A DNA stretch of 64,000 nt, from positions 88,453 to 152,452 of the forward strand of contig NZ_JAQYWD010000009.1 of NCBI RefSeq assembly GCF_030145145.1, given 5' to 3'. The translations under genes were made by a program, and so were the position numbers. Under the pieces are notes generated by a model. The model made no database searches and was not told where the DNA came from. It was given only the letters and a program-made list of their open reading frames with translations. The DNA is from Desulfobacula sp. (GTDB lineage: Bacteria > Desulfobacterota > Desulfobacteria > Desulfobacterales > Desulfobacteraceae). Positions 45,057-54,748 of this stretch are shown here, piece by piece (position 1 is the stretch's first letter; each line of letters starts with the position of its first letter).

Positions 45057-46787
45057 TTATGCGGATGTTTTTTTAAAAACGCCCTTGATGGTGCTGATCC
45101 AGATACCGCTGAGGACATATGAATAGAGCCAGGTACCAAAGAAGATCAAGACAAACGCTTTAATAATATCACTTGGCCCGCCGTTAAGGGAAAATCCGGG
45201 TACATACCCGAACAGGATGGGGCCCAGGTATAGGAATTTTGCAAACTTAAAGGAGGTAAAGGCGGTTTTCCACATGTTGGCCTTTGCAATGGTTGCACCG
45301 GCAAAGGCGGCAATGCACACCGGAGGCGTGATATTGGAATCCTGGGACAGCCAGTAAACAATCATGTGCGCGGCAATTTCATTGACCCCCAGATGGGTGA
45401 GAGCGGGAACCGCCACGACTGCCGTAATCAGATAAGCGGCTGTCACGGGTACGCCCATGCCCAGCACAAGGGAGGCAAGGGCTATCAGGAAAATGGTCAT
45501 CAACAATGAACCGCCGGCCAACTCGATCATGATATCGGCAAAGGTCAGCACCAGGCCGGAAAACGTTAGAACACCGATGATGATACCGATAACGCCCACG
45601 GTGGCACCAATTTTGAGACTGTTTTCAGTCCCATCCCTTGCCGCTTCAATAAATCTTTTGGGACCGATCCGGGTATCTTTTCTGACCCAGCTGATAATAA
45701 TACAGGACACGAGGCCTAAAATGGCCGAGTATCCGGGCGAAAATCCATAGAGCATAAAAATGGTGATGACGACCAATGGAATGATATAAAACCATTCTTT
45801 CTTAAAAATTTCCATGGCTGAAAATTTTGATTTTTCGCCCACAATATTATATTTTTTGGCTTCATAATGGACCATACAGAAAACTGAAAAGAAATACATT
45901 AACGCCGGGAAAATGGCCACCAGCATGATGGTGGAATAGGGCACACCGGTCAGCTCGGCCATGATGAATCCGCCGGCCCCCATAATCGGGGGCATGAACA
46001 TGCCGCCGATGGAAGCGGCCGGTTCTATTCCCCCGGCCACATGGGGTTTAAAGCCTGCTTTTTTCATCATGGGAATGGTGAACATGCCGGTGGAAACCGT
46101 GTTGGCAATGGCAGACCCTGATATGGAGCCAAAAAGCCCCGATGCAATTACCGAAACCTTGCCCGGCCCGCCGATTTTGTGACCCACGGCAGCCAGGGGC
46201 CAGTCAATAAAAAATTTTTGGGCCCCGCATTTTTCCAGGAATGCGCCAAAAAGCACAAACAAAATGACATAGGTGGCCAGAACATTGGCCATAATGCCGA
46301 ACACCCCATCACTCTTGTAAAATATGCTGACACATAACTCCGTAAACGGGGCCCCGGCATGGGACACCAGATCCGGTGCCAGATATCCGTAAACACCATA
46401 GGTCAGCATGACGACGCCTAAAATGACAAACACACCGCCCACCACCCGGCGGGCCAGTTCAATACCGATTAAAACACCGATAATGGCAAACACCATATCC
46501 GTTGTCGTTTCAGCACCTGTCCGGTAATTGATGACCTCAAACATGAAAATCCAGTACCCGATGGAGGCAATGGAAAGGACAATGAGCAGATAATCCACCA
46601 CTCTCATAATTTTGGATTTGCTTTTGTACAGCAGGAAGGCAAGGATATAGGTGATAATGACATAAATTCCCCGGTGATACTGGGTTGCCATGGGCTGAAT
46701 CACGGCAGCATAGGCGTAAAAAAGGACCAGGGTAACGGAGCAAGCATCAAACACGAGTTTTTCAAATTTATTTAGCTTTTCATACAC
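45057..46787 (-). CDS. TRAP transporter fused permease (DctQM fusion, TAXI type)
   Basis: The 576-residue membrane protein joins the small DctQ-like part (first four helices, about 12-125) to the large DctM part with the family signatures GLFGSISGSAIANTVSTGMFTIPMMKKAGF and EPAASIGGMFMPPIMGAGGFIMAE. Such fusions are typical of TAXI-TRAP systems. They import organic acids (C4-dicarboxylates, glutamate and similar) by Na+ or H+ gradient. The receptor gene is just upstream with a hairpin in between. Confidence 0.95.
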   Translation of the reverse strand: MYEKLNKFEKLVFDACSVTLVLFYAYAAVIQPMATQYHRGIYVIITYILAFLLYKSKSKIMRVVDYLLIVLSIASIGYWIFMFEVINYRTGAETTTDMVFAIIGVLIGIELARRVVGGVFVILGVVMLTYGVYGYLAPDLVSHAGAPFTELCVSIFYKSDGVFGIMANVLATYVILFVLFGAFLEKCGAQKFFIDWPLAAVGHKIGGPGKVSVIASGLFGSISGSAIANTVSTGMFTIPMMKKAGFKPHVAGGIEPAASIGGMFMPPIMGAGGFIMAELTGVPYSTIMLVAIFPALMYFFSVFCMVHYEAKKYNIVGEKSKFSAMEIFKKEWFYIIPLVVITIFMLYGFSPGYSAILGLVSCIIISWVRKDTRIGPKRFIEAARDGTENSLKIGATVGVIGIIIGVLTFSGLVLTFADIMIELAGGSLLMTIFLIALASLVLGMGVPVTAAYLITAVVAVPALTHLGVNEIAAHMIVYWLSQDSNITPPVCIAAFAGATIAKANMWKTAFTSFKFAKFLYLGPILFGYVPGFSLNGGPSDIIKAFVLIFFGTWLYSYVLSGIWISTIKGVFKKTSA

Positions 46788-46846
46788 GGGTTGCCGTCCT
46801 ATTGTTTCGAGTAAATAATTTTAACGTGTTGCCGGTCCTTGGTGGT

Positions 46847-46885
46847 AAGACACGGTTTCTGTATGTTTAAAAGAAACCGTGTCTT
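46847..46885. terminator. Intra-operon hairpin between TAXI receptor and permease genes
   Basis: AAGACACGGTTTCT and AGAAACCGTGTCTT form a perfect 14-bp stem with an 11-base loop, between the receptor stop and the permease start. No T-run follows on the minus strand. It is likely to stabilise or partly terminate the transcript so that the receptor is made in excess. Confidence 0.65.
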
Positions 46886-46916
46886 TATTTGTACACCTGT
46901 TAACCGTGACGTGTGT

Positions 46917-47882
46917 CTATTTTAAGGATCCTTTTTCTTTCCAGAATTTTTCAGCACCTGGATGGAAAGGCGTTACAATACCATCAGCACCCGTTGCAAT
47001 GGCCATGTCTTTAAACGTCTTTTTCTGTGCTTTCATATGGGCCAGTCCCTCATCTGTATAGATCAGGGAAAGCATTTGATACACAACATCGGCAGACACG
47101 TCTGAATGGGCGACCCAGAGGGCGGAATCCTGGAAAGAAGGAGAATCGTAATCTGCACCCTTATAGGTATTGGCAGGAATGGTCAGCTTTGAAAAGTATG
47201 GATATTTTTTGTAAAATCCACTGGCTGTGGCATCTGCATCAAGGTTGACCAGTTCAATATCATTGGTCTGTGCTGCCATGATGACCGCACCGCTGGGGAA
47301 GGCCGTGAACAGCCAGAAAGCATCCAGTTGGTTGTTGCCGAAGGCCTGGGCTGCATCATTGTACCCCATTGCATTTCTTTCAATTTTATCCCACACACCC
47401 ATGTGGTTGAAAAAGAGTTCACAGTTTGCAAATGCACCGGAACCGGCATTTCCAACGCCTACTTTTTTCCCCACCAGGTCTTTTGTGCTTTTAATACCGG
47501 AACCTGATCGGATAATCAGCTGAGCCGGTGCACCGTAGAGCCATGCAACGGCCAGGACATCTTCATATTTTTTAGTATCATTTTTCATCAACCCGTTTCG
47601 ACCCAGATACACATGACCCGAGTATACAACGCTCATCTGCTGCTTGCCGTCATTAGTTTTTCTCAAGTTTTCCACTGACCCTGCAGAAGACTGTGCCTGT
47701 ACTTTAAATTCTGCCGCCGCTTTTATGGGTTTATACACCTGAATGGCATTTGCAACCACCTGGAATGTCCCGCCGGCAGGTCCACCGCCAAAGACAACTC
47801 TGTCCTTTGCAAATGCGGACTGGCAAAACGACATAGAGACCACTGCAATAAACCCCATGATGAATAAATGTCTTTTTTTCAT
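46917..47882 (-). CDS. TAXI-family TRAP transporter solute-binding protein
   Basis: The 321-residue protein has a signal peptide (MKKRHLFIMGFIAVVSMSFC, cleavage after AFA at about 25) and the TAXI pattern: FGGGPAGGTFQVVANAI near the start, GSVENLRKTNDGK, KSTKDLVGKKVGVGNAGSG. It captures the substrate in the periplasm and delivers it to the fused permease. The substrate is not predictable. First gene of the operon. Confidence 0.93.
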   Translation of the reverse strand: MKKRHLFIMGFIAVVSMSFCQSAFAKDRVVFGGGPAGGTFQVVANAIQVYKPIKAAAEFKVQAQSSAGSVENLRKTNDGKQQMSVVYSGHVYLGRNGLMKNDTKKYEDVLAVAWLYGAPAQLIIRSGSGIKSTKDLVGKKVGVGNAGSGAFANCELFFNHMGVWDKIERNAMGYNDAAQAFGNNQLDAFWLFTAFPSGAVIMAAQTNDIELVNLDADATASGFYKKYPYFSKLTIPANTYKGADYDSPSFQDSALWVAHSDVSADVVYQMLSLIYTDEGLAHMKAQKKTFKDMAIATGADGIVTPFHPGAEKFWKEKGSLK

Positions 47883-48057
47883 ACGATTCTCCTGTTTTTT
47901 GATGTTAAAACATAAAATCTCTTTTTTTTACCGAGTAAAAGATTAACAAAGATAGTGTCAAAGAATCAATCCGAGGATTTCTGATTATGGTGTAGGTAAA
48001 TTTCTTACAAATCTCATCCAAAGATATGTTCAGGGCCTTTCACTGCGGAACGTCATA

Positions 48058-48378
48058 TCAAATCGGTGGCGCAATAGTGACCACTATCCGCATATTCGTC
48101 TCCGCCCTCACGCCATGGGGTTCCCTGATCTCTGATATCAGGAGGTCTCCCACCCCGGCGGGAATAGCCGTATCCCCCTCACCCAGAAAGTACCCTTTCC
48201 CCTCAATCACTTGAATGGACAGTTCCCCGTCAAGGTCATGAGAATGGACCGGAAACGTAACGCCGGCATCGAGATTGAAATTAATGATTTTAAAAAATTC
48301 TGAATCTTCCACCAGGAAGAACCGCTTCATTGCACCGGGTGTATATTCATTTGTTTCACTCAGCTTTTTAATTTTCAT
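48058..48378 (-). CDS. Small cupin-domain protein
   Basis: The 106-residue protein is a single cupin: motif 1 around FPVHSHDLDGELSIQVIEGKGYF and motif 2 around DLLISEIREPHGVRAE, giving His ligands for one metal. Start at 48378 has GGAGACAGG upstream; the frame is open further but overlaps the flavodiiron gene. It is the last gene of the minus-strand stress cluster, after the flavodiiron protein. Function unknown; small cupins often accompany redox or sensing genes. Confidence 0.8.
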   Translation of the reverse strand: MKIKKLSETNEYTPGAMKRFFLVEDSEFFKIINFNLDAGVTFPVHSHDLDGELSIQVIEGKGYFLGEGDTAIPAGVGDLLISEIREPHGVRAETNMRIVVTIAPPI

Positions 48379-48434
48379 ATCCTGTCTCCGTTTTCTATTT
48401 TGAGGATGTGTGTGCAGCACCCCGTTGTTGTTCA

Positions 48435-49625
48435 TCACTCCAGGCGGCCGGCAAAGACTTTCCCATATTCCCTGCAGGTCTGCCGGCTCTCTTCATCCGG
48501 CGCCCAGGTGATGCGCAGACCTTCATCCATCACTTCCAGGCCGGATGCGGTCAGTCGTTCCGACATTATTCGGACGGCCTCCCCGCTCCAGCCATAACTG
48601 CCAAAGGCGCCGGCTTTTTTATTTTTGAATTTCAGTCCCTGTATCTCTTCGAGAAGTGCGGCCACATGCACCAGGATGCCATTATTGATGGTGGATGATC
48701 CCATCAGGATGGCCTTTGACTTGAAAATTTCCGTGATGACGTCATTTTTATCTGTCTTTGCCAGGCTATAGAGTTTTACCGTCACCTCATGGTCTGCTTC
48801 CCTGATCCCAGCGGCTATCTGTTCCGCCATGACCCGTGTGCTGTCCCACATGGTGTCGTATAGGATGGTGATCTGATTTTCCTGGTAATTATCCGCCCAT
48901 TCAAGATATTTTTCAACAATCTGGGCTGGATTGTCACGCCAGATAATGCCGTGACTGGTGCAGATCATATCCAGCGGCAGATTGAATCCCAGGACTTCTT
49001 TGATTTTCCGGATGACCATGGGGCTGAACGGGGTCAGGATGTTGGCATAGTATTTAATACATTCCTGGAAAAGTTCGGCCTGATCGACAAGATCGTTAAA
49101 CATGAATTCCGACGCGTAATGCTGGCCAAAGGCATCGTTGCTGAACAGGACTTCGTCTCCGCTCAGGTAGGTGAACATCGTGTCCGGCCAATGCAGCATG
49201 GGGGCTTCCACAAAAATGAGATCCTTGGACCCGAGGCTGAGTTTGTCACCGGTTTTGACAACTTTGAAATTCCAATCCTGATGGTACAATCCCTTGAGGA
49301 TTTTTGCACCGTTCTTTGTGCAGTAGACCGGTACATCAGGGATATGGCGCATCAACTCGGGCAGGGCCCCGCTGTGATCGTTTTCAGCATGGCAGGCAAT
49401 GACATAATCGATTTTTTCCAGGTCAATCGTCTGCTGGAGATTTTCGACATATTCTTTGGCAAATGGCTTCCAGACCGTATCAATCAAAGCTGTTTTTTCT
49501 TCTTTTATCAAGTAGGAGTTGTACGAAGACCCTCTATGGGTGGAGTACTCATCACCATGGAAGTTACGCAGTTCCCAGTCGATTTTTCCCACCCAGTAAA
49601 TATTATTTTTTACCTGAAAGCTCAT
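48435..49625 (-). CDS. Flavodiiron protein (rubredoxin:oxygen oxidoreductase / NO reductase)
   Basis: The 396-residue protein has the beta-lactamase-like diiron domain with ligands His79, Glu81, Asp83 and His84 in HAENDHSG, a His near 145 (MLHWPD) and Asp near 164, then a flavodoxin domain from about 250 ([23 protein letters not shown]). In sulfate reducers Roo reduces O2 to water or NO to N2O with electrons from rubredoxin. No rubredoxin domain is fused. It sits in a cluster with Hcp, which fits NO or oxygen defence. TCCTTT-complementary AAAGGAGAC precedes the start. Confidence 0.95.
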   Translation of the reverse strand: MSFQVKNNIYWVGKIDWELRNFHGDEYSTHRGSSYNSYLIKEEKTALIDTVWKPFAKEYVENLQQTIDLEKIDYVIACHAENDHSGALPELMRHIPDVPVYCTKNGAKILKGLYHQDWNFKVVKTGDKLSLGSKDLIFVEAPMLHWPDTMFTYLSGDEVLFSNDAFGQHYASEFMFNDLVDQAELFQECIKYYANILTPFSPMVIRKIKEVLGFNLPLDMICTSHGIIWRDNPAQIVEKYLEWADNYQENQITILYDTMWDSTRVMAEQIAAGIREADHEVTVKLYSLAKTDKNDVITEIFKSKAILMGSSTINNGILVHVAALLEEIQGLKFKNKKAGAFGSYGWSGEAVRIMSERLTASGLEVMDEGLRITWAPDEESRQTCREYGKVFAGRLE

Positions 49626-49723
49626 GTTGTCTCCTTTTTTTAACGAAGTATATCATTGATCTTGACCCATCGCGGTATCCCTTAAGATGGTAATGGAATT
49701 GCGCCAAGTCAAATCCCTTTCCT

Positions 49724-50530
49724 TCATCCCCTGGGTTGACCCGTATTTATCACCTGATCCGGAGAAGAGAGGAGATGGGCGAATCTTTGGCCGTTTTTAG
49801 ACGTTTTTTTATAAAATTCCAGGCAGTTTTTTACCATCTGTAACACCTGGTCATGGGTATGGAGCCCCGCAACTTCCATGGCAAGCCTGGGATGGCGCCC
49901 CAGTCTTCCCCCCAGCATCACCCGGAAGTTTTTCTGTTTTTCCCGGAGGGTTCCGGTGGGACAGACGCTGATGCACCTGGCACACATCAGACAAAGATCA
50001 TCATCAATCAACACGCTGTCCTTTTTGTCATCCAGGCGAATGGCGGCTTCGCCGCAAACGTCCACACAGGCATTGCAATGGGAACAGGGTTCATGGGAAA
50101 TCCCCGGAAGAACCGATCCAATGATCCCGATATCCACAATCTGGGGTCGTGAGCAGGCATTGGGGCAATCCGCCAAAGCCACCCGAAATTCATGATGAAA
50201 TTTTACGTCTTGTTTTACATGTGCTTTTAAAAAAGCCAGGATATTGGCCTGTTCAAAAATATTTTCAATATCCGCTGCCAGCCGGGCGCAGGCATTTGCC
50301 GTGTTCGGGCATCCTGCACCCCCGAAGCAGGTCATGACTTCATATCCTTTGATCGCTTTTTCCATGCCGCCTTTGGATAGAAATTTTTTCTTTAATTCCG
50401 TCACGTCTGACAGGTCAACGCGGGATTTTCCCTTTTGCGCAACATAGGCCTCCACTTTTTTTTTTACTTTTTTCCGTATAAAAAAAGGGATCTTATGTAT
50501 GGCCTGGTCTGCTGGTTCAGACCATTTCAT
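49724..50530 (-). CDS. Siroheme/4Fe-4S sulfite-nitrite-reductase-fold protein with two ferredoxin clusters
   Basis: The 268-residue protein starts with a PCP_red-like helix (KWSEPADQAIHKIPFFIRKKVKKKVEAYV). Then come CFGGAGC (C-x5-C) and DCPNAC (C-x3-C), the paired cysteines that bind the siroheme-coupled 4Fe-4S cluster in small sulfite reductases such as AsrC. Two ferredoxin motifs follow: CSHCNACVDVC and CLMCARCISVCP. It may reduce sulfite, nitrite or a related species, or only carry electrons. It overlaps the ferredoxin gene upstream by four bases. Confidence 0.85.
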   Translation of the reverse strand: MKWSEPADQAIHKIPFFIRKKVKKKVEAYVAQKGKSRVDLSDVTELKKKFLSKGGMEKAIKGYEVMTCFGGAGCPNTANACARLAADIENIFEQANILAFLKAHVKQDVKFHHEFRVALADCPNACSRPQIVDIGIIGSVLPGISHEPCSHCNACVDVCGEAAIRLDDKKDSVLIDDDLCLMCARCISVCPTGTLREKQKNFRVMLGGRLGRHPRLAMEVAGLHTHDQVLQMVKNCLEFYKKTSKNGQRFAHLLSSPDQVINTGQPRG

Positions 50531-51267
50531 CGAAGGATTTCCCCCCGGGAACTGACCACCACTTCTTTAAACGGGATATCCACCCCGGACTTTGCCAGGG
50601 CTTTTTTAACGATCACGGGCATGGCTGAACAGCAGGGCACTTCCATGACGACACAGGTGATGGTGTGGATGCCGGACGTCTTGAATACCTGGGCGAGCTT
50701 TTCAACATACTCTTCCGCATTATCAAACTTGGGGCAGCCGATCATCACGGCGTTTCCTTCCAGAAAATCTGCATGAAACGTTGGATATGCCACAGGAACA
50801 CAATCGGCTGCAATCACCAGGTCTGCGTTTTTGAGAAATGGTGCCCCCGCCGGAATCAGTTTGATCTGAACCGGCCAGTGGCCCAAGCTGGATTTGCCGC
50901 CGGACACATGACGTGTGGGGGTGTTGGCACAGGCACAAGAAGATTCTTTATCCGCCGTTGGAAAGGTTTGCAGGGTTGTGGAAGGACAGCCGCAGGCTGC
51001 AGGCCCGGTCTCTTTTTTTCCCTGGGTTTTCAACAGCACTTCAACGGCTGCTTCATCAAAATCGTCCGCCTCTCTTTCTATGATTTTCAGCGCATCTTCC
51101 GGGCAATCACCAATACAGGCCCCAAGCCCATCACAATACTTGTCCGCGATCACTTTGGCTTTACCATCAATAATCACAATGGCACCTTCTGCACAGGCAA
51201 TCACACAATTACCGCATCCGTTACATCGCTCGTCATCTATTTCTATTATTTTTCTCATTATTTTCAT
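50527..51267 (-). CDS. 4Fe-4S ferredoxin-type iron-sulfur protein with extra cysteine domain
   Basis: The 246-residue protein has an N-terminal 2x[4Fe-4S] domain (CNGCGNCVIAC and CDGLGACIGDCP), a linker with CGCPS and CAC, and a C-terminal domain with ADCVPV, IGCPKFD and VPCCSAMP cysteines. Proteins of this layout recur beside hcp in anaerobes and may pass electrons to the reductases of the cluster. The cluster assignment of the C-terminal domain is unknown. A Met three codons in (51258) is an alternative start. Four-base overlap with the siroheme protein gene. Confidence 0.8.
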   Translation of the reverse strand: MKIMRKIIEIDDERCNGCGNCVIACAEGAIVIIDGKAKVIADKYCDGLGACIGDCPEDALKIIEREADDFDEAAVEVLLKTQGKKETGPAACGCPSTTLQTFPTADKESSCACANTPTRHVSGGKSSLGHWPVQIKLIPAGAPFLKNADLVIAADCVPVAYPTFHADFLEGNAVMIGCPKFDNAEEYVEKLAQVFKTSGIHTITCVVMEVPCCSAMPVIVKKALAKSGVDIPFKEVVVSSRGEILR

Positions 51268-51334
51268 AAAGCCCTCTCATTTTATATCAAGTTGAATACT
51301 AGCGTTGATGCAGCCTATTCTTCAACGGAATGTC

Positions 51335-52069
51335 TTAATTCATTTCTATTAAAACCTGTTTGGCAAGCTCATTTCCCGCTTCGGTTAAAAACAGCCGGTC
51401 AAGCTTGGCAATAAAGTCGCGATCATTAACACTGGTTTTCTTTTCGCAGGCGGCCATATGGGTGAGCATGTCGGCATCATGCAGGATTTTCCGGTTCACG
51501 CTGTCCGCTTTTGTCACTTGGCTGCGGTGTCCGACCAATTCAATGACGTCATTGATCAACGCGTCTTTGGCCCCTAATTTTACCATGAGCTCTCTGGCCA
51601 CAGTCACACTTTCTTTTTCCATGAATTCCGGTGCAACAGAATTGTATTTTTCCTGGGCATTTTTTATACCAATATCATATAAATATGCCGCACAAAGCAC
51701 CACGGCCAGGTTTGCCCGTTCTTTTTTTCCGATTTTTTCTGCAAAATTTGCCACCTTTGCTGCATGCCCAATCCGTTTAAAATCCGTTCCAAAATGTCGC
51801 TTCATTTCTACTGCCACCCGGTCTTTCAATAGATCATCTCTTTTGGCAACAAACTCTTCCGGCAGTGTTCCCAGGCATTGCTCGGCAAACTTGCAATAGG
51901 CGGCACAGCCGAAATCCATTCTGGGATTGACGATTTTTTTCTTGCAATGGGCGCATCTTCTCGTGGCATCGTCTTTAAAAAATTCCATGGGATGACCGCA
52001 TTCCGGGCATTGGGTTTCAAAGATGGCGTCTCCGTTCCAGTATTGGGTATCTTGTCCAGGGCATTTCAT
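51335..52069 (-). CDS. HD-domain protein with N-terminal zinc ribbon; HD dyad changed to YD
   Basis: The 244-residue protein has N-terminal cysteines (CPECGHPMEFF...CAHCKKK, plus CGAAYCKFAEQC-like spacing) followed by an HD-type helical domain: RIGHAAKVANFAEKIG, AYLYDIGIKN, GHRSQ and LHDADML. The usual HD dyad reads YD here (codon TAT), so one metal ligand is lost. The start at 52069 has a perfect AAGGAGG; the frame is open further upstream. It is between hcp and the ferredoxin gene. It may bind rather than hydrolyse a nucleotide, or use other ligands. Confidence 0.8.
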   Translation of the reverse strand: MKCPGQDTQYWNGDAIFETQCPECGHPMEFFKDDATRRCAHCKKKIVNPRMDFGCAAYCKFAEQCLGTLPEEFVAKRDDLLKDRVAVEMKRHFGTDFKRIGHAAKVANFAEKIGKKERANLAVVLCAAYLYDIGIKNAQEKYNSVAPEFMEKESVTVARELMVKLGAKDALINDVIELVGHRSQVTKADSVNRKILHDADMLTHMAACEKKTSVNDRDFIAKLDRLFLTEAGNELAKQVLIEMN

Positions 52070-52094
52070 ATTCAGCCTCCTTTTATGAGAGGAG

Positions 52095-52140
52095 AGTAGT
52101 GAGACAATGATATTGTCTGTTCTCCTCATATCTCACTACT
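52095..52140. other. Long hairpin between hcp and the HD-protein gene
   Basis: AGTAGTGAGA (52095-52104) pairs with TCTCACTACT (52131-52140), with an inner ACAAT/ATTGT arm. No T-run on the minus strand, so it is more likely an mRNA processing or stabilising structure behind hcp than a full terminator. Confidence 0.6.
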
Positions 52141-52181
52141 CACAACCATTTGACTCAACTGTCGATCTTCAGCATATTTGA

Positions 52182-53825
52182 TTACTTACCCTGCATCATG
52201 GCTTCTACGTCAGCATCAGGCGCTGTAATGGGTTTAATATCAAAGTTTTTTACCAGCACATCCAGTACAGCCGGGGAAATAAATGCCGGCAGTGTGGGCC
52301 CGAGTCGGATGCCTTTAATTCCCAGGTGGAGCAGTGCCAGAAGCACGGCACACGCTTTTTGCTCATACCAGCCAATATCAAAGGAAATGGGCAGGTCATT
52401 GATGTCTTCCAGGCCAAACACTTCCTTGAGTTTAAGGGCAATCACGGCCAGAGAGTAACAATCGTTGCACTGTCCGGCATCAAGCACCCTTGGAATCCCA
52501 CCGATATCCCCCAGGTCAAGTTTGTTGTACCGGTATTTTGCACATCCGGCCGTCAGGATGACAGCATCTTTTGGTAGTTTCTCGGCCACTTCGGTAAAAT
52601 AATTTCTGTCTTTTTGACGACCGTCACAGCCTGCCATGACAACAAATCGTTTGATCGCACCGGATTTTACGGCATCAACCACTTTGTCTGCCAGGGCCAG
52701 TACCTGATTATGGGCAAATCCACCGACAATTTTACCGGTTTCGATTTCTTCCGGTGCGTTGCAGGTTTTGGCCAGGGCCACCACTTCGGAAAAATCTTTT
52801 GCACCACCGTTCACCCGGTCCGCAACATGTTTTATGCCGGGATAAGATACCACACCCGTGGTAAAGACCCGTTCCTTGTAAGTGGTTTTCTTTTTCATGG
52901 GAATAATGCAGTTGGTGGTCATGAGAACAGGACCGTTAAAGGTTTCAAAATCCTCATTCTGGTGCCACCAGGAGCCGCCGTAATTGCCTTTCAGGTGGGC
53001 AAATTTTTTAAAGGCAGGATAATAATTGGCCGGGAGCATCTCCCCATGGGTGTAAACATCCACGCCGGTGCCGTCTGTCTGTTTTAACAATTCTTCCATG
53101 TCTTTAAGATCATGCCCGGAGATCAATATTCCAGGATTTGATCCCACGCCAATGTTGACTTCCGTCAGTTCCGGGTGTCCATAGGCGGTTGTGTTGGCTT
53201 CGTCCAGGGCTGCCATGGTGGTCACTGCCATCTCACCGGCCTTGAGCACCAGGCCGACCATTTCATCCACAGACAGATCCTGGGTGGTGGAGGCCAGGGC
53301 TTCAAAAAAGAAATCATAGATTTCATTTTTTTCTACGCCCAGGATGGCAGCATGATCTGCATATGCCGCAATTCCTTTTAACCCGATGACCAACAGTTCG
53401 CGAAGGGATCTGACGTCCTCATTTTCAGTCGCCAGGATGCCCACGGTTTCTGCTTTGGCTTTATAGGACGACACATCATCGGAATACCAGGTCGCACTCG
53501 CATGAAGGTCGGTTCCCACGTTATCCTTGACGCTTTCAAACAGCTCTTTTTTGACTTTCTGGGACTGTTGAATCCACTTCACCAGGTTTTCGTCATTAAA
53601 ATTTGTATTGGTTATGGTGGTGAAAAGCGCTTTAGCCACAAACAGACCCACCTCTTTTGGCGTTTCAGCACCCTGGGCCTTGGCCGCAGTGGCAATCACA
53701 CTGATGCCTTTGAGATCATAAATTAATAGATCCTGAAGATTGGCTGTATCATTTTCTTTTCCACAAACACCTTTGATGGTGCATCCTTGATTTTTTGCAG
53801 TTTCCTGGCATTGAAAACAAAACAT
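52182..53825 (-). CDS. hcp: Hybrid cluster protein (hydroxylamine / NO reductase), class I
   Basis: The 547-residue protein starts [15 protein letters not shown] and has N-terminal ligands Cys3, Cys6, Cys15 and Cys21 in the C-x2-C-x8-C-x5-C spacing of class I Hcp from strict anaerobes. Hybrid-cluster ligands follow ([34 protein letters not shown] with downstream Glu and Cys). It reduces NO or hydroxylamine. The start at 53825 has AAGGAG nine bases upstream; a frame open 34 codons further has no such site. It is divergent from hcpR with an FNR-like box between. Confidence 0.97.
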   Translation of the reverse strand: MFCFQCQETAKNQGCTIKGVCGKENDTANLQDLLIYDLKGISVIATAAKAQGAETPKEVGLFVAKALFTTITNTNFNDENLVKWIQQSQKVKKELFESVKDNVGTDLHASATWYSDDVSSYKAKAETVGILATENEDVRSLRELLVIGLKGIAAYADHAAILGVEKNEIYDFFFEALASTTQDLSVDEMVGLVLKAGEMAVTTMAALDEANTTAYGHPELTEVNIGVGSNPGILISGHDLKDMEELLKQTDGTGVDVYTHGEMLPANYYPAFKKFAHLKGNYGGSWWHQNEDFETFNGPVLMTTNCIIPMKKKTTYKERVFTTGVVSYPGIKHVADRVNGGAKDFSEVVALAKTCNAPEEIETGKIVGGFAHNQVLALADKVVDAVKSGAIKRFVVMAGCDGRQKDRNYFTEVAEKLPKDAVILTAGCAKYRYNKLDLGDIGGIPRVLDAGQCNDCYSLAVIALKLKEVFGLEDINDLPISFDIGWYEQKACAVLLALLHLGIKGIRLGPTLPAFISPAVLDVLVKNFDIKPITAPDADVEAMMQGK

Positions 53826-53909
53826 GTTGTCGTCTCCTTGTATTAGGGTTGATGAACAATTGATCTTTACATCCTGGCATGAACTTATTATACAACAGAA
53901 GATAAGTCC

Positions 53910-53923
53910 TTGACATAGATCAA
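53910..53923. promoter_or_regulatory. HcpR/FNR-type operator with adjacent hcp promoter
   Basis: TTGACATAGATCAA fits the TTGAC-N4-(G/A)TCAA box of HcpR/FNR-type regulators; in the wider form CTTGA and TCAAG are perfect inverted arms. On the hcp strand a perfect TATAAT (53892-53887) follows, placing the box centre about 36-41 bases before the likely start of transcription, the class II activator position. It also lies about 72 bases before the proposed hcpR start. Confidence 0.7.
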
Positions 53924-53994
53924 GCAAGGTTGGTTTTTGTTACTTTTTTTGGTTTTAATTGTTTTAGAACGTCACCAGAGGAGAAGTATACGAT

Positions 53995-54666
53995 ATTAAA
54001 AATCTAAAAACAATCTCTCTTTTTTCGGGTCTCTCCGATGAACACCTGGAAAAAATAGCCGCCATTGCCTCAACGCTCAAATTTGATAAAGGAGAAATGA
54101 TTTTCCATGAAGGGGATAAGGGAGACGGGTTCTATATGGTTGACAAGGGAAAGATTAAAGTGTTCAAACTTTCTTTTGACGGCAAAGAACAGATCCTTCA
54201 TATTTATGGGCCGGGCCATATTTTTGGAGAAGTTCCCGCGTTTGAAGGCAAAAACTTTCCCGCTTCTTCCATGGCCCTGGAAAAAGCCACTATTCTTTTT
54301 CTTCCCAGAGATAAATTCGTCCGTTTAATTACCAGCACACCCGGGCTTAGCATGAACATGCTGGCGGACCTTTCCAGGCGGCTCCGGGAATTCACTGTGC
54401 AGATTGAAAATTTAAGTTTAAAAGAAGTGCCTGCGCGCCTTGCTGCCTATATTCTCACCCTTTCAAAAGAACAGAAAAATGAACGGCAGGTGACCCTTCC
54501 CATATCCAAAGCACAATTGGCCAACTTGATCGGCACAACGCCTGAGACTGTTTCCAGGATATTAAAAAAAATGATGACGTCTTCTTTTATTGATGTGCAG
54601 ACCAAAATTATTTTGATTAAAGACCTCCAGGGGCTGCTGGACCTGTCTGAATCCGGTCGTCTGTAA
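53995..54666 (+). CDS. HcpR-type Crp/Fnr regulator of hcp; ATT start proposed
   Basis: The 223-residue protein (from the ATT) has a cyclic-nucleotide-binding-type sensor domain (FHEGDKGDGFYMVDKGKIKVFK, PGHIFGEV), a long dimerisation helix, and an HTH ISKAQLANLIGTTPETVSRILKKM. Its divergent position to hcp matches HcpR, the haem-binding NO-responsive activator. The only ATG in frame (54097) would cut off the first strands of the sensor domain and has a ribosome site only two or three bases away. The frame is open back to a stop at 53965 with no ATG, GTG or TTG; ATT at 53995 lies 11 bases after AGAGGAG and gives KNLKTISLFSGLSDEHLEKI, a normal Crp-family N-terminus. A sequencing error or mutation is the alternative. 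Confidence 0.8.
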   Translation: MKNLKTISLFSGLSDEHLEKIAAIASTLKFDKGEMIFHEGDKGDGFYMVDKGKIKVFKLSFDGKEQILHIYGPGHIFGEVPAFEGKNFPASSMALEKATILFLPRDKFVRLITSTPGLSMNMLADLSRRLREFTVQIENLSLKEVPARLAAYILTLSKEQKNERQVTLPISKAQLANLIGTTPETVSRILKKMMTSSFIDVQTKIILIKDLQGLLDLSESGRL

Positions 54667-54748
54667 ACATCCCGATTTTTACGCATTTGAACCGGAAAGG
54701 ATCAAGGGTTAAAACCAGGATGTTTTTTAATCTTTAATCGGTTTGAAT

